Positions 54,479-62,548 of a stretch of DNA of 64,000 nucleotides are shown one piece after another (the first letter of the stretch is position 1; every line of letters begins with the position of its first letter). The stretch is from Site-B1 sp963722665 (GTDB lineage: Bacteria > Bacteroidota > Bacteroidia > Flavobacteriales > Flavobacteriaceae). The position numbers were made by a program, and so were the translations under genes. The notes under the pieces were generated by a model, which did no database searches, was not told the DNA's origin, and was given only the letters and a program-made list of their open reading frames with translations. The stretch spans positions 1 through 64,000 of the forward strand of contig CAVRNW010000022.1 in assembly GCA_963722665.1 (NCBI GenBank), read 5' to 3'.

Positions 54479-54952
54479 TCATTTTTTTAATTCAGTGAGA
54501 TATTTTTTGGTATACTTTTCGCCAAAATTGTCAATTGTAATGGCAACAGCAAAATGTATAATAAGCGCCGTGAATATCCCAAAAAGTATGGAGTTAGAAT
54601 TTAATCTTGACATTAATAAAATCAATGCTAATATCAGAATTCCATAAATTAGTTTGAGCCAAAAAAAGGATTTCAAAGCTTGTTCTGTTTTTAATGATTC
54701 TTTCTCGAAAAAAACTTTTTCATTGCTTTTATAGACGGAGATTTTATCTTCTATTTTCTGCTGATATTTTAAGTAAGTTGGAAACATTACTGACATTTCC
54801 AACACTCCAATGACCAGCATTGTAATCGCAAAACTTTTGTGATTAGAAAATAGCAGAAAAAACAAACCAACTACTACGGAAATAAAACCTATTATTCCGG
54901 CAAATAGATATAATGCTTTTTCGCTGTTTAAAAATTCAGTTATCCATTCCAT
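54479..54952 (-). CDS. Four-helix membrane protein
   Basis: ATG at 54952 is preferred over a TTG at 54973. The product has 157 residues with two pairs of hydrophobic helices (YLFAGIIGFISVVVGLFFLLFS, FAITMLVIGVLEMSVMFPTYLKYQ; then WLKLIYGILILALILLMSRL and IHFAVAITIDNFGEKYTKKYL). A charged mid loop (EDKISVYKSNEKVFFEKESLK) separates them. No family recognised. Confidence 0.55.
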   Translation of the reverse strand: MEWITEFLNSEKALYLFAGIIGFISVVVGLFFLLFSNHKSFAITMLVIGVLEMSVMFPTYLKYQQKIEDKISVYKSNEKVFFEKESLKTEQALKSFFWLKLIYGILILALILLMSRLNSNSILFGIFTALIIHFAVAITIDNFGEKYTKKYLTELKK

Positions 54953-54973
54953 TTTAGTTAGCTTATTTTCCAA

Positions 54974-55400
54974 GTGGGTTATTATTTTTGATTTGAAACT
55001 ACAATTTTATAATTTGTTCTGACTTCGACTTATGGTCTAAAAATAAGCGTATTATTCATTTCTTGCATATCAATGTATTCGCCAACTTCAATCATTTCTT
55101 ATAATGTAATGTCACATTTTTGGATTCGTGAAAAGTTCTCGCTATTGTCGATACACTCGATTTCATAATGTCCTTTTGCATGTAGAACCATTTAATATAA
55201 ACTTTCTATTCGAATGTACTTTTCATAATGTCAACCATAGAATAGATCCAGATCCCAACATATATAATTTCAATAATTCGCCAGATTAAAAGATTAGAAG
55301 AGTCTTTTGGCACGACATCCAAAAACTATTTTTTTTCAGTTCAGAGTTTTGTTAAATATTCAATTTCTTTATTGTTGCTTAACAACTTACGTACACCGTT
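54974..55400. other. Gap holding a decayed small gene and an intergenic element
   Basis: A minus-strand remnant lies at 55030-55191 (listed separately). At 55364-55390 the words TTTATTGTTGCT and AACAACTTA match 57346-57370. Otherwise nothing was seen in the 427 bp. Confidence 0.4.
55030..55191 (-). pseudogene. Decayed small ORF with an in-frame stop
   Basis: From ATG at 55191 the reading is MVLHAKGHYEIECIDNSENF, then SRIQKCDITL, a TAA stop, then EMIEVGEYIDMQEMNNTLIF and a final stop. Composition on both sides of the stop is protein-like (D/E/N-rich, polar). It may be a decayed cassette gene of 53 codons. No family recognised. Confidence 0.3.
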
Positions 55401-56045
55401 TTAAAGTTGTTTTTCTATATCACGCAAATACTTCTTATAACCTTCTAATGATTTCCTGGTATTAGGTCCCAGTAATAAGTTTCCATTTTTTACCTCATTT
55501 TCAAAAATTGCTATCTCACCAAAAGCGAAATTTATGAGTTCAGCATCATAAGTTTCTTTCTTTGTGGCATTGAGAAATACCATATTGTTCCAAAGGCCAT
55601 CAGGGGATTTTGGCTGCTTTAAGGAACTTAGTACTTCCCGAATAAAAACAGGATCATTAGCCTGTTCTTTTATTAACTTATCGGTAGAAGTGATGCGAAT
55701 ATTTTTATCTAAATTATCCATTTCCTCCAGTGCAATTTGGTTAAGATTGGGTCTTAATGGAACCGCGCCAGGATCTCCTTCCCATTCTTCTATGGTAACT
55801 TCCAGATCTTTTACCAAGCCAGTATTTTTGAGCAATTTCAAATAATTTAGTGCGCTATTAGGATCTGTCGTCTCAACCGCTTTGAGAATCAGGCTGGACC
55901 TTAACTTTTCCTTTTCAAGTTTAATATTATAATATCCGCCTATTGAGGCGCCGATTCCCGTCCCGAATAACCCAATTAATGCAACCAGTACGGTCCCTAC
56001 AATTGGATTTATAGTAAAGGTTTTTCTTTTAGATTCAGTTTCCAT
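55401..56045 (-). CDS. Single-pass membrane protein, unknown
   Basis: The protein has 214 residues. One membrane helix is at the start (PIVGTVLVALIGLFGTGIGASIGGYYNIKLEKEK). A soluble helical part follows with LILKAVETTDPNSALNYLKLLKNTGLV and VSSLKQ-type acidic stretches. The helix plus LILKAVET-x-D pattern recurs in Bacteroidota proteins next to signalling or effector genes; function unknown. Last codons (EKQL, stop) lead straight into ACAAC of the intergenic element. Confidence 0.55.
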   Translation of the reverse strand: METESKRKTFTINPIVGTVLVALIGLFGTGIGASIGGYYNIKLEKEKLRSSLILKAVETTDPNSALNYLKLLKNTGLVKDLEVTIEEWEGDPGAVPLRPNLNQIALEEMDNLDKNIRITSTDKLIKEQANDPVFIREVLSSLKQPKSPDGLWNNMVFLNATKKETYDAELINFAFGEIAIFENEVKNGNLLLGPNTRKSLEGYKKYLRDIEKQL

Positions 56046-56063
56046 TGTTGATTTTGTTTATTT

Positions 56064-56240
56064 GGTACAACGTGTATATGGCTTGTTTCGTGGTTTAGCG
56101 CCTAATTTAGCAAATAAAAACCAAATAGACTGGGGTTCGTAATTAGTCTTGCGCTAGCAACCTGTCCGCCTCTGGCGGATTAATTATACCTGCCAAGCAC
56201 CTTAAATCTTTAATGTGGCAGGCAGGCATGGTGTTGTGTA
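56064..56240. repeat. Recurring intergenic element, 56-kb copy
   Basis: Plus strand: GGTACAACGTG (56064-56074) at one end and GTGTTGTGTA (56231-56240) at the other. Inside are GCGCCTAATTTAGCAAATAA, the CCGCC palindrome (56159-56187) and CCTGCC...GGCAGGCAGG (56188-56227). It is the most complete composite element in the window. Confidence 0.75.
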
Positions 56241-56303
56241 GTTATTTTTGAAAACTGTCAGTCCAACCAGGTTCAGATGCAATCGTTGTTGGCTGCTTTA
56301 AAA

Positions 56304-56801
56304 TCACCTTGAATATTTATATTCATTCCTCATAAGCCAATCATCAGAATTTTCGAATTTGACCTCTTTTCTAATTATAAACTGAGATGCTCCAATAGTA
56401 TATATATTCTTTATAAGAGCCTGTTTTCCGTCGTCTTTGCCTGAATGTTGGGTGGTTATTTGAACTTGCCCGTTTGGTAAGATTTCTTTTGATTTTACGT
56501 CAAGCTTATTCAATTGAGTCCCATCTTTTGATATTCTAATTTTATCTCGGCTATTTGCATTTGGTTCTTTAGGATAATTAATGTTCAATATTAGCTGATT
56601 ATTATTTTTTCCTTGACTTACAATTAAGTTAGCCGGCATTGTAAATGGTTTATTAGTGCCGTAATCAGAATATGTTAGCGTTCCAGTCCATTCACCCAAA
56701 ATAGTTTTTAAGTCGTCAGTTGTAACGATATTTTGGGAATAATTCTGAATAGGTAATAGAAAAGCAAATGCTATTAAAAATTTGGTCAGGGTATTTTTCA
56801 T
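56304..56801 (-). CDS. Secreted lipocalin-like beta protein
   Basis: ATG at 56801 is chosen for its signal peptide (MKNTLTKFLIAFAFLLPIQNYSQ); product 165 residues. LKTILGEWTGTLTYSDYG, NQLILNINYPKEPNANSRDKIRIS and TQHSGKDDGKQALIKNIYTIGASQFIIRKEVKF show an eight-strand-like barrel with the G-x-W motif used by lipocalin-type proteins. Ligand unknown. Confidence 0.55.
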   Translation of the reverse strand: MKNTLTKFLIAFAFLLPIQNYSQNIVTTDDLKTILGEWTGTLTYSDYGTNKPFTMPANLIVSQGKNNNQLILNINYPKEPNANSRDKIRISKDGTQLNKLDVKSKEILPNGQVQITTQHSGKDDGKQALIKNIYTIGASQFIIRKEVKFENSDDWLMRNEYKYSR

Positions 56802-56820
56802 TTTGTTTGTTTTTATTGTT

Positions 56821-56905
56821 AACAACGGTTTTGTATAAGTTTAGAGGCGTGGTTTAAGCACCTAATTTAGCAAATACAAACCGAATAGAATCCCGTCCCA
56901 CCAGC
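56821..56905. repeat. Recurring intergenic element, 56.9-kb copy
   Basis: AACAACGGTTTTGTATAAG, then GGTTTAAGCACCTAATTTAG, then ACCGAATAGAATCCCGTCCC. Same order as the 50-kb and 45-kb copies. It fills nearly the whole gap between two genes. Confidence 0.75.
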
Positions 56906-56911
56906 CTAAAT

Positions 56912-57301
56912 TCATAATACATTATAAATAATTAATCCGCCAAATAGAAAAGCGAATGGTGAAATTAATTGAAAATAAATTGGTTTAATGATATCTGCAC
57001 TTTTCATCGAAAATTTATGATGTATTTTTCTTGGGACAGCATAAAGTATCAGAGAGGTTATGAGCATAATCCATCCTAAAATTTTAAATGCTTCTGGAAA
57101 TTTAGAAAAATCTGCGTATAATATTAGGGCAATCGCTGGAATCAATCGGATTGTTATTTCAGCATAGTTTATAAAATTTGTACTACCCGCTTTTCTCAAA
57201 GTTGTTCTCGCTTTTGTCGGATTAATAAGCATTAGAAATCCAATAAAGATTATAAAAATTCCGAACAATATTATGACCCATTTTGCAATTTCTATAATCA
57301 T
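56912..57301 (-). CDS. Four-helix membrane protein of about 130 residues, paralog 2
   Basis: The protein has 129 residues with hydrophobic helices KWVIILFGIFIIFIGFLMLINPTKA, YAEITIRLIPAIALILYA, FKILGWIMLITSLILYAV and LISPFAFLFGGLIIYNVL. It is clearly related to the protein at 50564-50959. The lumenal linker (PRKIHHKFSMKSADIIKP) is longer and basic. Unknown role. Confidence 0.6.
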   Translation of the reverse strand: MIIEIAKWVIILFGIFIIFIGFLMLINPTKARTTLRKAGSTNFINYAEITIRLIPAIALILYADFSKFPEAFKILGWIMLITSLILYAVPRKIHHKFSMKSADIIKPIYFQLISPFAFLFGGLIIYNVL

Positions 57302-57333
57302 AGTTTGGTTTTAAAAAATCAGATGTAACAAAA

Positions 57334-57424
57334 TGTCAACGATTTCCTTATTGTTGCTATACAACTTATGCACTACGTTTTTGTTTAAGCCTAAAATAAC
57401 AATAATTTCTATACCGTGTTGGCA
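57334..57424. repeat. attC-like element before CorA (downstream side)
   Basis: TGTCAACG (57334-57341) to GTGTTGGCA (57416-57424), 91 bp. Inside are ATTGTTGCTATACAACTTAT and TTTAAGCCTAAAATAACAA. The last 45 bp match 58451-58495 closely. Confidence 0.65.
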
Positions 57425-57443
57425 ACAGTATTCTTCGGGAGAT

Positions 57444-58400
57444 TCATTTAATCCATTTTTTCATTTTAAAATAAGCCACTGCAAATATGAAGCTTAATAT
57501 CATCAACCCAATTGCTGTAGGATATCCAAATCTCCATTCTAATTCTGGAATATTTTTAAAATTCATCCCATATACTCCAGCAATAAGTGTTGGTAAAGAG
57601 ATGCAAACGGTTATAATTGTTAATGTTTTAAATATTTTATTTTGTTCTAATTCAATTTTACTATTTATATTTTCCTTCAAATCATCGAGTCTGTCAAAAT
57701 TAAATTGAATATGGTCTGAAATTACTGCAATATCGTCAAGCTCAATGTTTATTTTATTTGTTATTGTCTTTTCTTCAAATTTGTTTTGTATCAGTAAATG
57801 CAGGATTCTTTGAAAATTACTTATTGATTCCTTTATTAAGAGGTTATTAAAATTTAGGATCATTATTAGATCCAAGTCATTTGACCTAAAATCTTTCGAG
57901 TTTAAAATATTCTCATAAAACTGCTTTACTCTTTTGGATATGAATTCTGTCAAATCTGCATAATAATCTGAAATTATTCCTATTTGAAACACAAAATGTT
58001 CTAAATGAGAATTGAAATTTATACTTGTAAAGTCATATCGTGTTTTCGTGAGTTTTACAAAGTTTTCATCAATATTTGAAGACAAAAAATAAAAGACGAC
58101 CCCCTTTTTAATTATTATGAAAATTTCTTCCTCTTTAAAAAGAGTTTTAGAATTGTAATTAGGTATTGAAAAGTTAAAAGATAATTGGTCACTTGATTTT
58201 AAGTAATGAGAACTTATTTCAATATCCTCTTTTTGATTAAAGATCGATATATCAATCTCAAATTTATCAGAAATTTCCTTTAATACTTTTTCAGTAGAAT
58301 CAATTATACGAATATTAAATATGTCTTTAGCCTTATAGTTAATTTCGCTTATTAAATTTAGTTTCTTTACTTCATTAGTCTTTAAATATAGTTCTATCAT
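57444..58400 (-). CDS. CorA-like divalent metal transporter
   Basis: The protein has 318 residues from the ATG at 58400. The GMN signature reads GVYGMNFKNIPELEWRFGYP, flanked by the two C-terminal membrane helices (LTIITVCISLPTLIAGVYG; YPTAIGLMILSFIFAVAYF). The long cytoplasmic N-terminal domain is typical. A TTG at 58445 would add 15 residues that lie in the repeat element and is less likely. It imports or exports Mg2+ or similar ions. Confidence 0.85.
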   Translation of the reverse strand: MIELYLKTNEVKKLNLISEINYKAKDIFNIRIIDSTEKVLKEISDKFEIDISIFNQKEDIEISSHYLKSSDQLSFNFSIPNYNSKTLFKEEEIFIIIKKGVVFYFLSSNIDENFVKLTKTRYDFTSINFNSHLEHFVFQIGIISDYYADLTEFISKRVKQFYENILNSKDFRSNDLDLIMILNFNNLLIKESISNFQRILHLLIQNKFEEKTITNKINIELDDIAVISDHIQFNFDRLDDLKENINSKIELEQNKIFKTLTIITVCISLPTLIAGVYGMNFKNIPELEWRFGYPTAIGLMILSFIFAVAYFKMKKWIK

Positions 58401-58439
58401 ATTATTTTTTGCGATTCTTTGAATATAGTCTCTTGTTGT

Positions 58440-58495
58440 TGCCAACGTGTTTGTTAAAGCCTAAAATAGACAATTATTTCTATACTGTGTTGGCA
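58440..58495. repeat. attC-like element after the CorA start (upstream side)
   Basis: TGCCAACGTG (58440-58449) to GTGTTGGCA (58487-58495), 56 bp, with 7-bp inverted ends TGCCAAC/GTTGGCA. The interior GTTAAAGCCTAAAATAGACA is shared with 57385-57405. It is the tidiest copy. Confidence 0.7.
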
Positions 58496-58502
58496 GTAGT
58501 TT

Positions 58503-58585
58503 TTATTCAGGTATTTCAATTTCATAACTTTGAATAAATTTCCCAATTAAAAGACCTGTGTTTTCTGGTTTATTTATCAATAGAT
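58503..58585 (-). pseudogene. Possible 3' remnant of a gene at the edge of the array
   Basis: The minus-strand reading LLINKPENTGLLIGKFIQSY, then EIEIPE and stop, ends 7 bp before the attC-like element, as the real genes do. No start codon is visible and it is only 27 codons, so it may be the last part of a deleted cassette. Confidence 0.3.
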
Positions 58586-58840
58586 ATTACTTTGGGATTA
58601 TCAGAATAATGGGGTTTAAAAAAGTATCTTTGTCATAGTATTATTTATCTGTTTATAGTAATTATCCCTTCGCATAACTTTAGCGAATTGCTGAGGCTTA
58701 CTTTTTAGCCCTTATTATGATCAATGAAACTCTGGTGGCCAACTTAAGGTCTTATTGCTGATAAGTAACAATCTAATAGTGATTTTAATCTTACGCTTTG
58801 CATATGTCATTATTCTGCAATTCGTTCAATTCAAAACAAT
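58586..58840. other. Gap between array and plus-strand genes
   Basis: No gene or clear repeat was seen. The plus-strand promoter for the 58841 gene should lie in this stretch. Confidence 0.35.
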
Positions 58841-59987
58841 ATGGCTTTATTAAAAATGGGTGTTATTGGGACATCAAGAAAAGAAGATGAAAGGCGCGTG
58901 CCAATTCATCCGGAACATTTAAACAGGCTTCCTGAACACATCCGCAGACAACTTATTTTTGAGAAAGGTTACGGCGCGCCTTTTAATATAAAGGACAAAG
59001 AAATTAGCGGCTTAACGGGTGGAATAGCGACACGAAGTGAAATATTATCCGACATTGGTTCGCGCCATTATTGCCAAGCCTGTTTTATCTGATCTGGAAG
59101 AGCTAAAAGAGGGTGGTCTTATTTGGGGATATCCTCATTGTGCCCAACAAATGGAAATTACACAAACAGCTATTGATAAAAAATTAACCTTGATAGCTTT
59201 TGAAGATATGTATGTGTGGCATCCTAACGGACAAATGGGAAGGCATACTTTTTATAAGAATAATGAAATGGCCGGATATTGCGCAGTGATTCATGCGCTT
59301 CAATTAAAGGGTATAGATGGTCATTATGGTAACCAGCGAAAAGTGATCATTTTTAGTTTTGGCGCTGTAAGCAGAGGCGCTATTTACGCATTGAAGGCCC
59401 ATGGTTTTAGAGACATCACGATCTGTATTCAACGACCGGACCATGAGGTGAGAGAAGAAGTTTTAAATGTTCACTACGTAAGAGTTAGAAAAGGAAATGA
59501 GGGAGAACCCAGGTTAATTGTTGTTGAACATGACGGCTCAGAACGACCCTTATTGGATCTGATAAATGAATCGGAAATATTAATTAATGGAACGTATCAG
59601 GATACTGATGATCCAATTGATTATGTAAAAGAGGATGAAAAATCTATGCTTAGACCCGGCACATTAATTATAGATGTGAGTTGTGATGAAGGAATGGGTT
59701 TTTATTTTGCAAAACCTACCACTTTTAAAAACCCGATCATAGCAATTGATAATATTGATTACTATGCCGTAGATCACACACCGAGTTACTATTGGGAAAG
59801 TGCGTCCAGATCTATTTCTGCTGCATTGATTGTGCATTTGCCATCTGTAATATCGGGTCGTGAAAGCTGGAATGAAAATAAGACCATTAAAAATGCCATA
59901 AATATTGATAAAGGCGTGATCGTAAAAGACAATATTCTTAGATTTCAGAATCGCAGCAGAGATTATCCTCATAAAGTAATTGGCTAA
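58841..59987 (+). pseudogene. N5-(carboxyethyl)ornithine synthase-like, one frameshift
   Basis: MALLKMGVIGTSRKEDERRVPIHPEHLNRLPEHIRRQLIFEKGYGAPFNI is the start of the alanine dehydrogenase/CEOS-like family. The second part has AIIAKPVLSDLEELKEGG, LIAFEDMYVWHPNGQMGRHTFYKNNEMAGYCAVIHAL, the dinucleotide loop VIIFSFGAVSRGAIYAL, and IDVSCDEGMGFYFAKPTTF. The frame slips once near 59058 (extra base between GGTTC and CGCGCC). Corrected length is about 381 residues. CEOS couples pyruvate to ornithine with NADPH; its role here is unknown and it stands alone. Confidence 0.75.
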
Positions 59988-60077
59988 TTGCACTAGAAAA
60001 AAAAACTGGAAATCCCAACTCTTTAATTTTTTCAATTGTTGGATTGCTATTATAAGAATATGGTCTTAAGAGATGAA

Positions 60078-60883
60078 TTACTTTTTGCGACCAGTGAAAT
60101 CTTCCATAGTCTTATAAATTCCCAGCACACTGCCTGCAAACCAATCAAATAAATTAATTGACATAATGGCTTGCCCTAATCTAGTTACTCTATATACATA
60201 TCCCGGAATGGTCAGCATTTTTTTGTTTTTTTCTATTGCTTTTACAATAGTAAGTGCTGTAGACTCAGGTTCAAGAATTGGGATTTTAGATTTCACGCCA
60301 TCAAACATTCCTGTGTTTATGTAATATGGCATTATGGTGGTCACATTAATATTTTTATTAATTCGTTTCATTTCTAATCGCAAACTATCAGACCAGCCTA
60401 TCAACGACCATTTGCTGGCTACATATACAGACATCCTGGGATTAGAGATCAGCCCACCGGAAGAAGCAATATTACAGATATGTCCTGAATTCTTATTTAG
60501 CATATCCTTCTAAAAATTCCATTCGTGATTAACATTGGAGCATTAGCATTAATATCCATGGTTTTGGTTATGTCTAATGTTGAATGTTCATGAAAATATT
60601 TACCTATGATTATCCCTGCATTGTTAATTAGCACATCAATACTATCGTGTTCTTGTTTTACTTTTTCTGCAGCTTCCCGTATTTGTTTAATTTTCGAAAT
60701 ATCTACATTAAAGCCGGCAATAACTCCAAGATTTGAGAAGGCAGAAATAGTTTCTTCTATTCTTGATTGATCAATATCCCAAATTATCACTTTTGCATTT
60801 CGCTCCAGCATCAATCGGACCATAATTTTACCAATACCGGATGCTCCACCTGTTATTAAAACTGTTTTATCTTTTAATTGCAT
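60078..60883 (-). pseudogene. Short-chain dehydrogenase/reductase, one frameshift
   Basis: The N-terminal part has VLITGGASGIGKIMVRLML (TGxxxGIG) and DVLINNAGIIIG (NNAG). The rest has NIASSGGLISNPRMSVYVASKWSLIGWSDSLRLEM with the Y-x-x-x-K pair (Tyr-Val-Ala-Ser-Lys) and a C-terminal membrane-associated tail. The frame breaks near 60508; one more A in the AGAA run gives FRKDMLNKNSG. Corrected product is about 268 residues. Substrate unknown, possibly a lipid-type ketone or alcohol by the SDR subgroup. Confidence 0.8.
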
Positions 60884-61175
60884 TATTTGTTTTTATGGCT
60901 GCCAGCGGTTTTTGAATGATTAGTTTTGGGAATTCGGTTATGTTTTCCCTCAATGGTACTAAGTTAAATAATTAGCGTGAATTTCCGGATGTGAAATTAT
61001 ATAACAATTAAGTATACTCATTGTCAGCAAAAGTTTTTTAAGAAGATCCTATAATAATTGAAGTATAAGTGGGAATTTTCGGCAATATTCAATCTGATTA
61101 AAGATGTAGGCTATTTAATTTGGTTTTTACCATGTCTAAGTTGTATATTCAGTGCTTAACCAAACCATTATAATT

Positions 61176-61664
61176 ATGAAACAAAACATTAGACTAATTG
61201 GAATTTTAGTAATTACGGCTTTAACTTTTTCTGCGTGCACAACTACAGAAAAAAAAGAAACAGTTGATTTAGAACAGATCAAAGTCGAAATTCAAGCTAT
61301 GGAAGACGCCTATGCAGCAGGGGAAAAAGCCGAGGATGCCGATGCTGTGGCTGCCTATTACAGTGACGATGCCATCAGCTATAGCCGAAATAAACAGCCT
61401 CTTAATGGTAAGGCAGCAATCAGGGAAAATATTGCAAGTAATATTGCAAGTGATACAACTGGAAATTATAGCGTATATAAAATTGTTGACTTATTTGCAG
61501 ATGGTGATACTGCGGTTGAGATAGGTTCCTGGACCAATTTCGATTCTTCCGGTAATGAAGTGGAGAATGGACATTACATGTCATATTTCCAGAAACGCGA
61601 TGGAAAATATATTTGTGTGCGAGATATGAGTACTACTACTTCGCCTGTTAAATCAGGGATGTAA
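61176..61664 (+). CDS. SnoaL-like/DUF4440 lipoprotein
   Basis: The start is ATG at 61176 (signal MKQNIRLIGILVITALTFSAC). The product has 162 residues. EIQAMEDAYAAGEKAEDADAVAAYYSDDAISYSRNKQPLNGKAAIRENIASN and GSWTNFDSSGNEVENGHYMSYFQKRDGKYICVRDMST are the cone-shaped NTF2-like fold of DUF4440. Family members bind or modify small molecules; the activity here is unknown. Confidence 0.8.
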   Translation: MKQNIRLIGILVITALTFSACTTTEKKETVDLEQIKVEIQAMEDAYAAGEKAEDADAVAAYYSDDAISYSRNKQPLNGKAAIRENIASNIASDTTGNYSVYKIVDLFADGDTAVEIGSWTNFDSSGNEVENGHYMSYFQKRDGKYICVRDMSTTTSPVKSGM

Positions 61665-61888
61665 TACAAAGAACTCTGCTGTACTTTTAAGGAATTTTTA
61701 CTAAAGTATTTACCTTTATTTCGTTGTGGGCGGTTCTGCAGGAATTATTCACTAGTGAATCAGGCGTTTAAAGGTAATATTTTGTATGTAGCAAAGAAGG
61801 TACAGTTGATTTCATTCGTTGTTAGGTGTTGTTTTTATTAAGTTTTTTTTGTTTTTGCATGGTAAACGCGCTGTTTATACAGGTCCTT

Positions 61889-62239
61889 TTACTTTCTTAA
61901 AATCTTTTCCATTGCTTTTCCTTTTGCCAATTCGTCAATCAGTTTATCTAAATATCGAATTTTTTGCATGAGTTTATCTTCGATATCTTCTACGCGATAG
62001 CCACAAATTACACCGGTAATTTTTGACACATTAGGATTCATTTGCGGGGCCTGTGCAAAAAAGGTTTCGAAATCAGTTTTTTTATCGATTTGTTGCTGCA
62101 AGGATTTATGATCGTATCCTGTCAGCCAACAAATGACAGTATCAACCTCCTCCTTGGTTCGGTTCTTCTTTTCCGCTTTTGTAATATAATGAGGATAGAC
62201 ACCTGCAAATGACATTTTATATACTCTTGAATTATCCAT
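61889..62239 (-). CDS. DUF2200 domain protein
   Basis: The protein has 116 residues: YKMSFAGVYPHYITKAEKKNRTKEEVDTVICWLTGYDHKSLQQQI, FFAQAPQMNPNVSKITGVICGYRVEDIEDKLMQKIRYLDKLIDELAKGKAMEKILR. This is the DUF2200 signature, usually in transferable or stress-related loci; function unknown. It is alone on its strand. Confidence 0.85.
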   Translation of the reverse strand: MDNSRVYKMSFAGVYPHYITKAEKKNRTKEEVDTVICWLTGYDHKSLQQQIDKKTDFETFFAQAPQMNPNVSKITGVICGYRVEDIEDKLMQKIRYLDKLIDELAKGKAMEKILRK

Positions 62240-62548
62240 AGCTTTTATAAATTATTACCATATAGCATTTATTCAATCATTTTTAGAAAATATTATTCCA
62301 AACTGTTGCTTAGGTTTTTGTGCATGATTCGTTGCTAATTTAAAAATAAAAGATGGATAGAATCTCGATAGTTATAGGGAATGTGAAGTTTGGGATTTTT
62401 TTTGTTTTAAAGATTTCTGAACTATCTGAATTTCTACAATATGTATCATTTAATAAATTATGTTATTTTAGGGACTTGCGTAGACATAAGTTTTTATTAG
62501 AACTAATTTACATTGAATAATAAAATCAACATAAACAGGAATAATTTT
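62240..62548. other. Gap before the DUF285 gene
   Basis: A weak match to the recurring element (TTGCTAATTTAAAAATAAAA, then GATAGAATCTCGATAG) is at 62333-62370. Nothing else was seen. Confidence 0.35.

Noticed and set aside
41834..58495. Ordinary phage or conjugative element as an explanation of the minus-strand block
   Set aside because: No structural, replication, transfer or integrase genes are present; the genes are unrelated metabolic, membrane and hypothetical ones.
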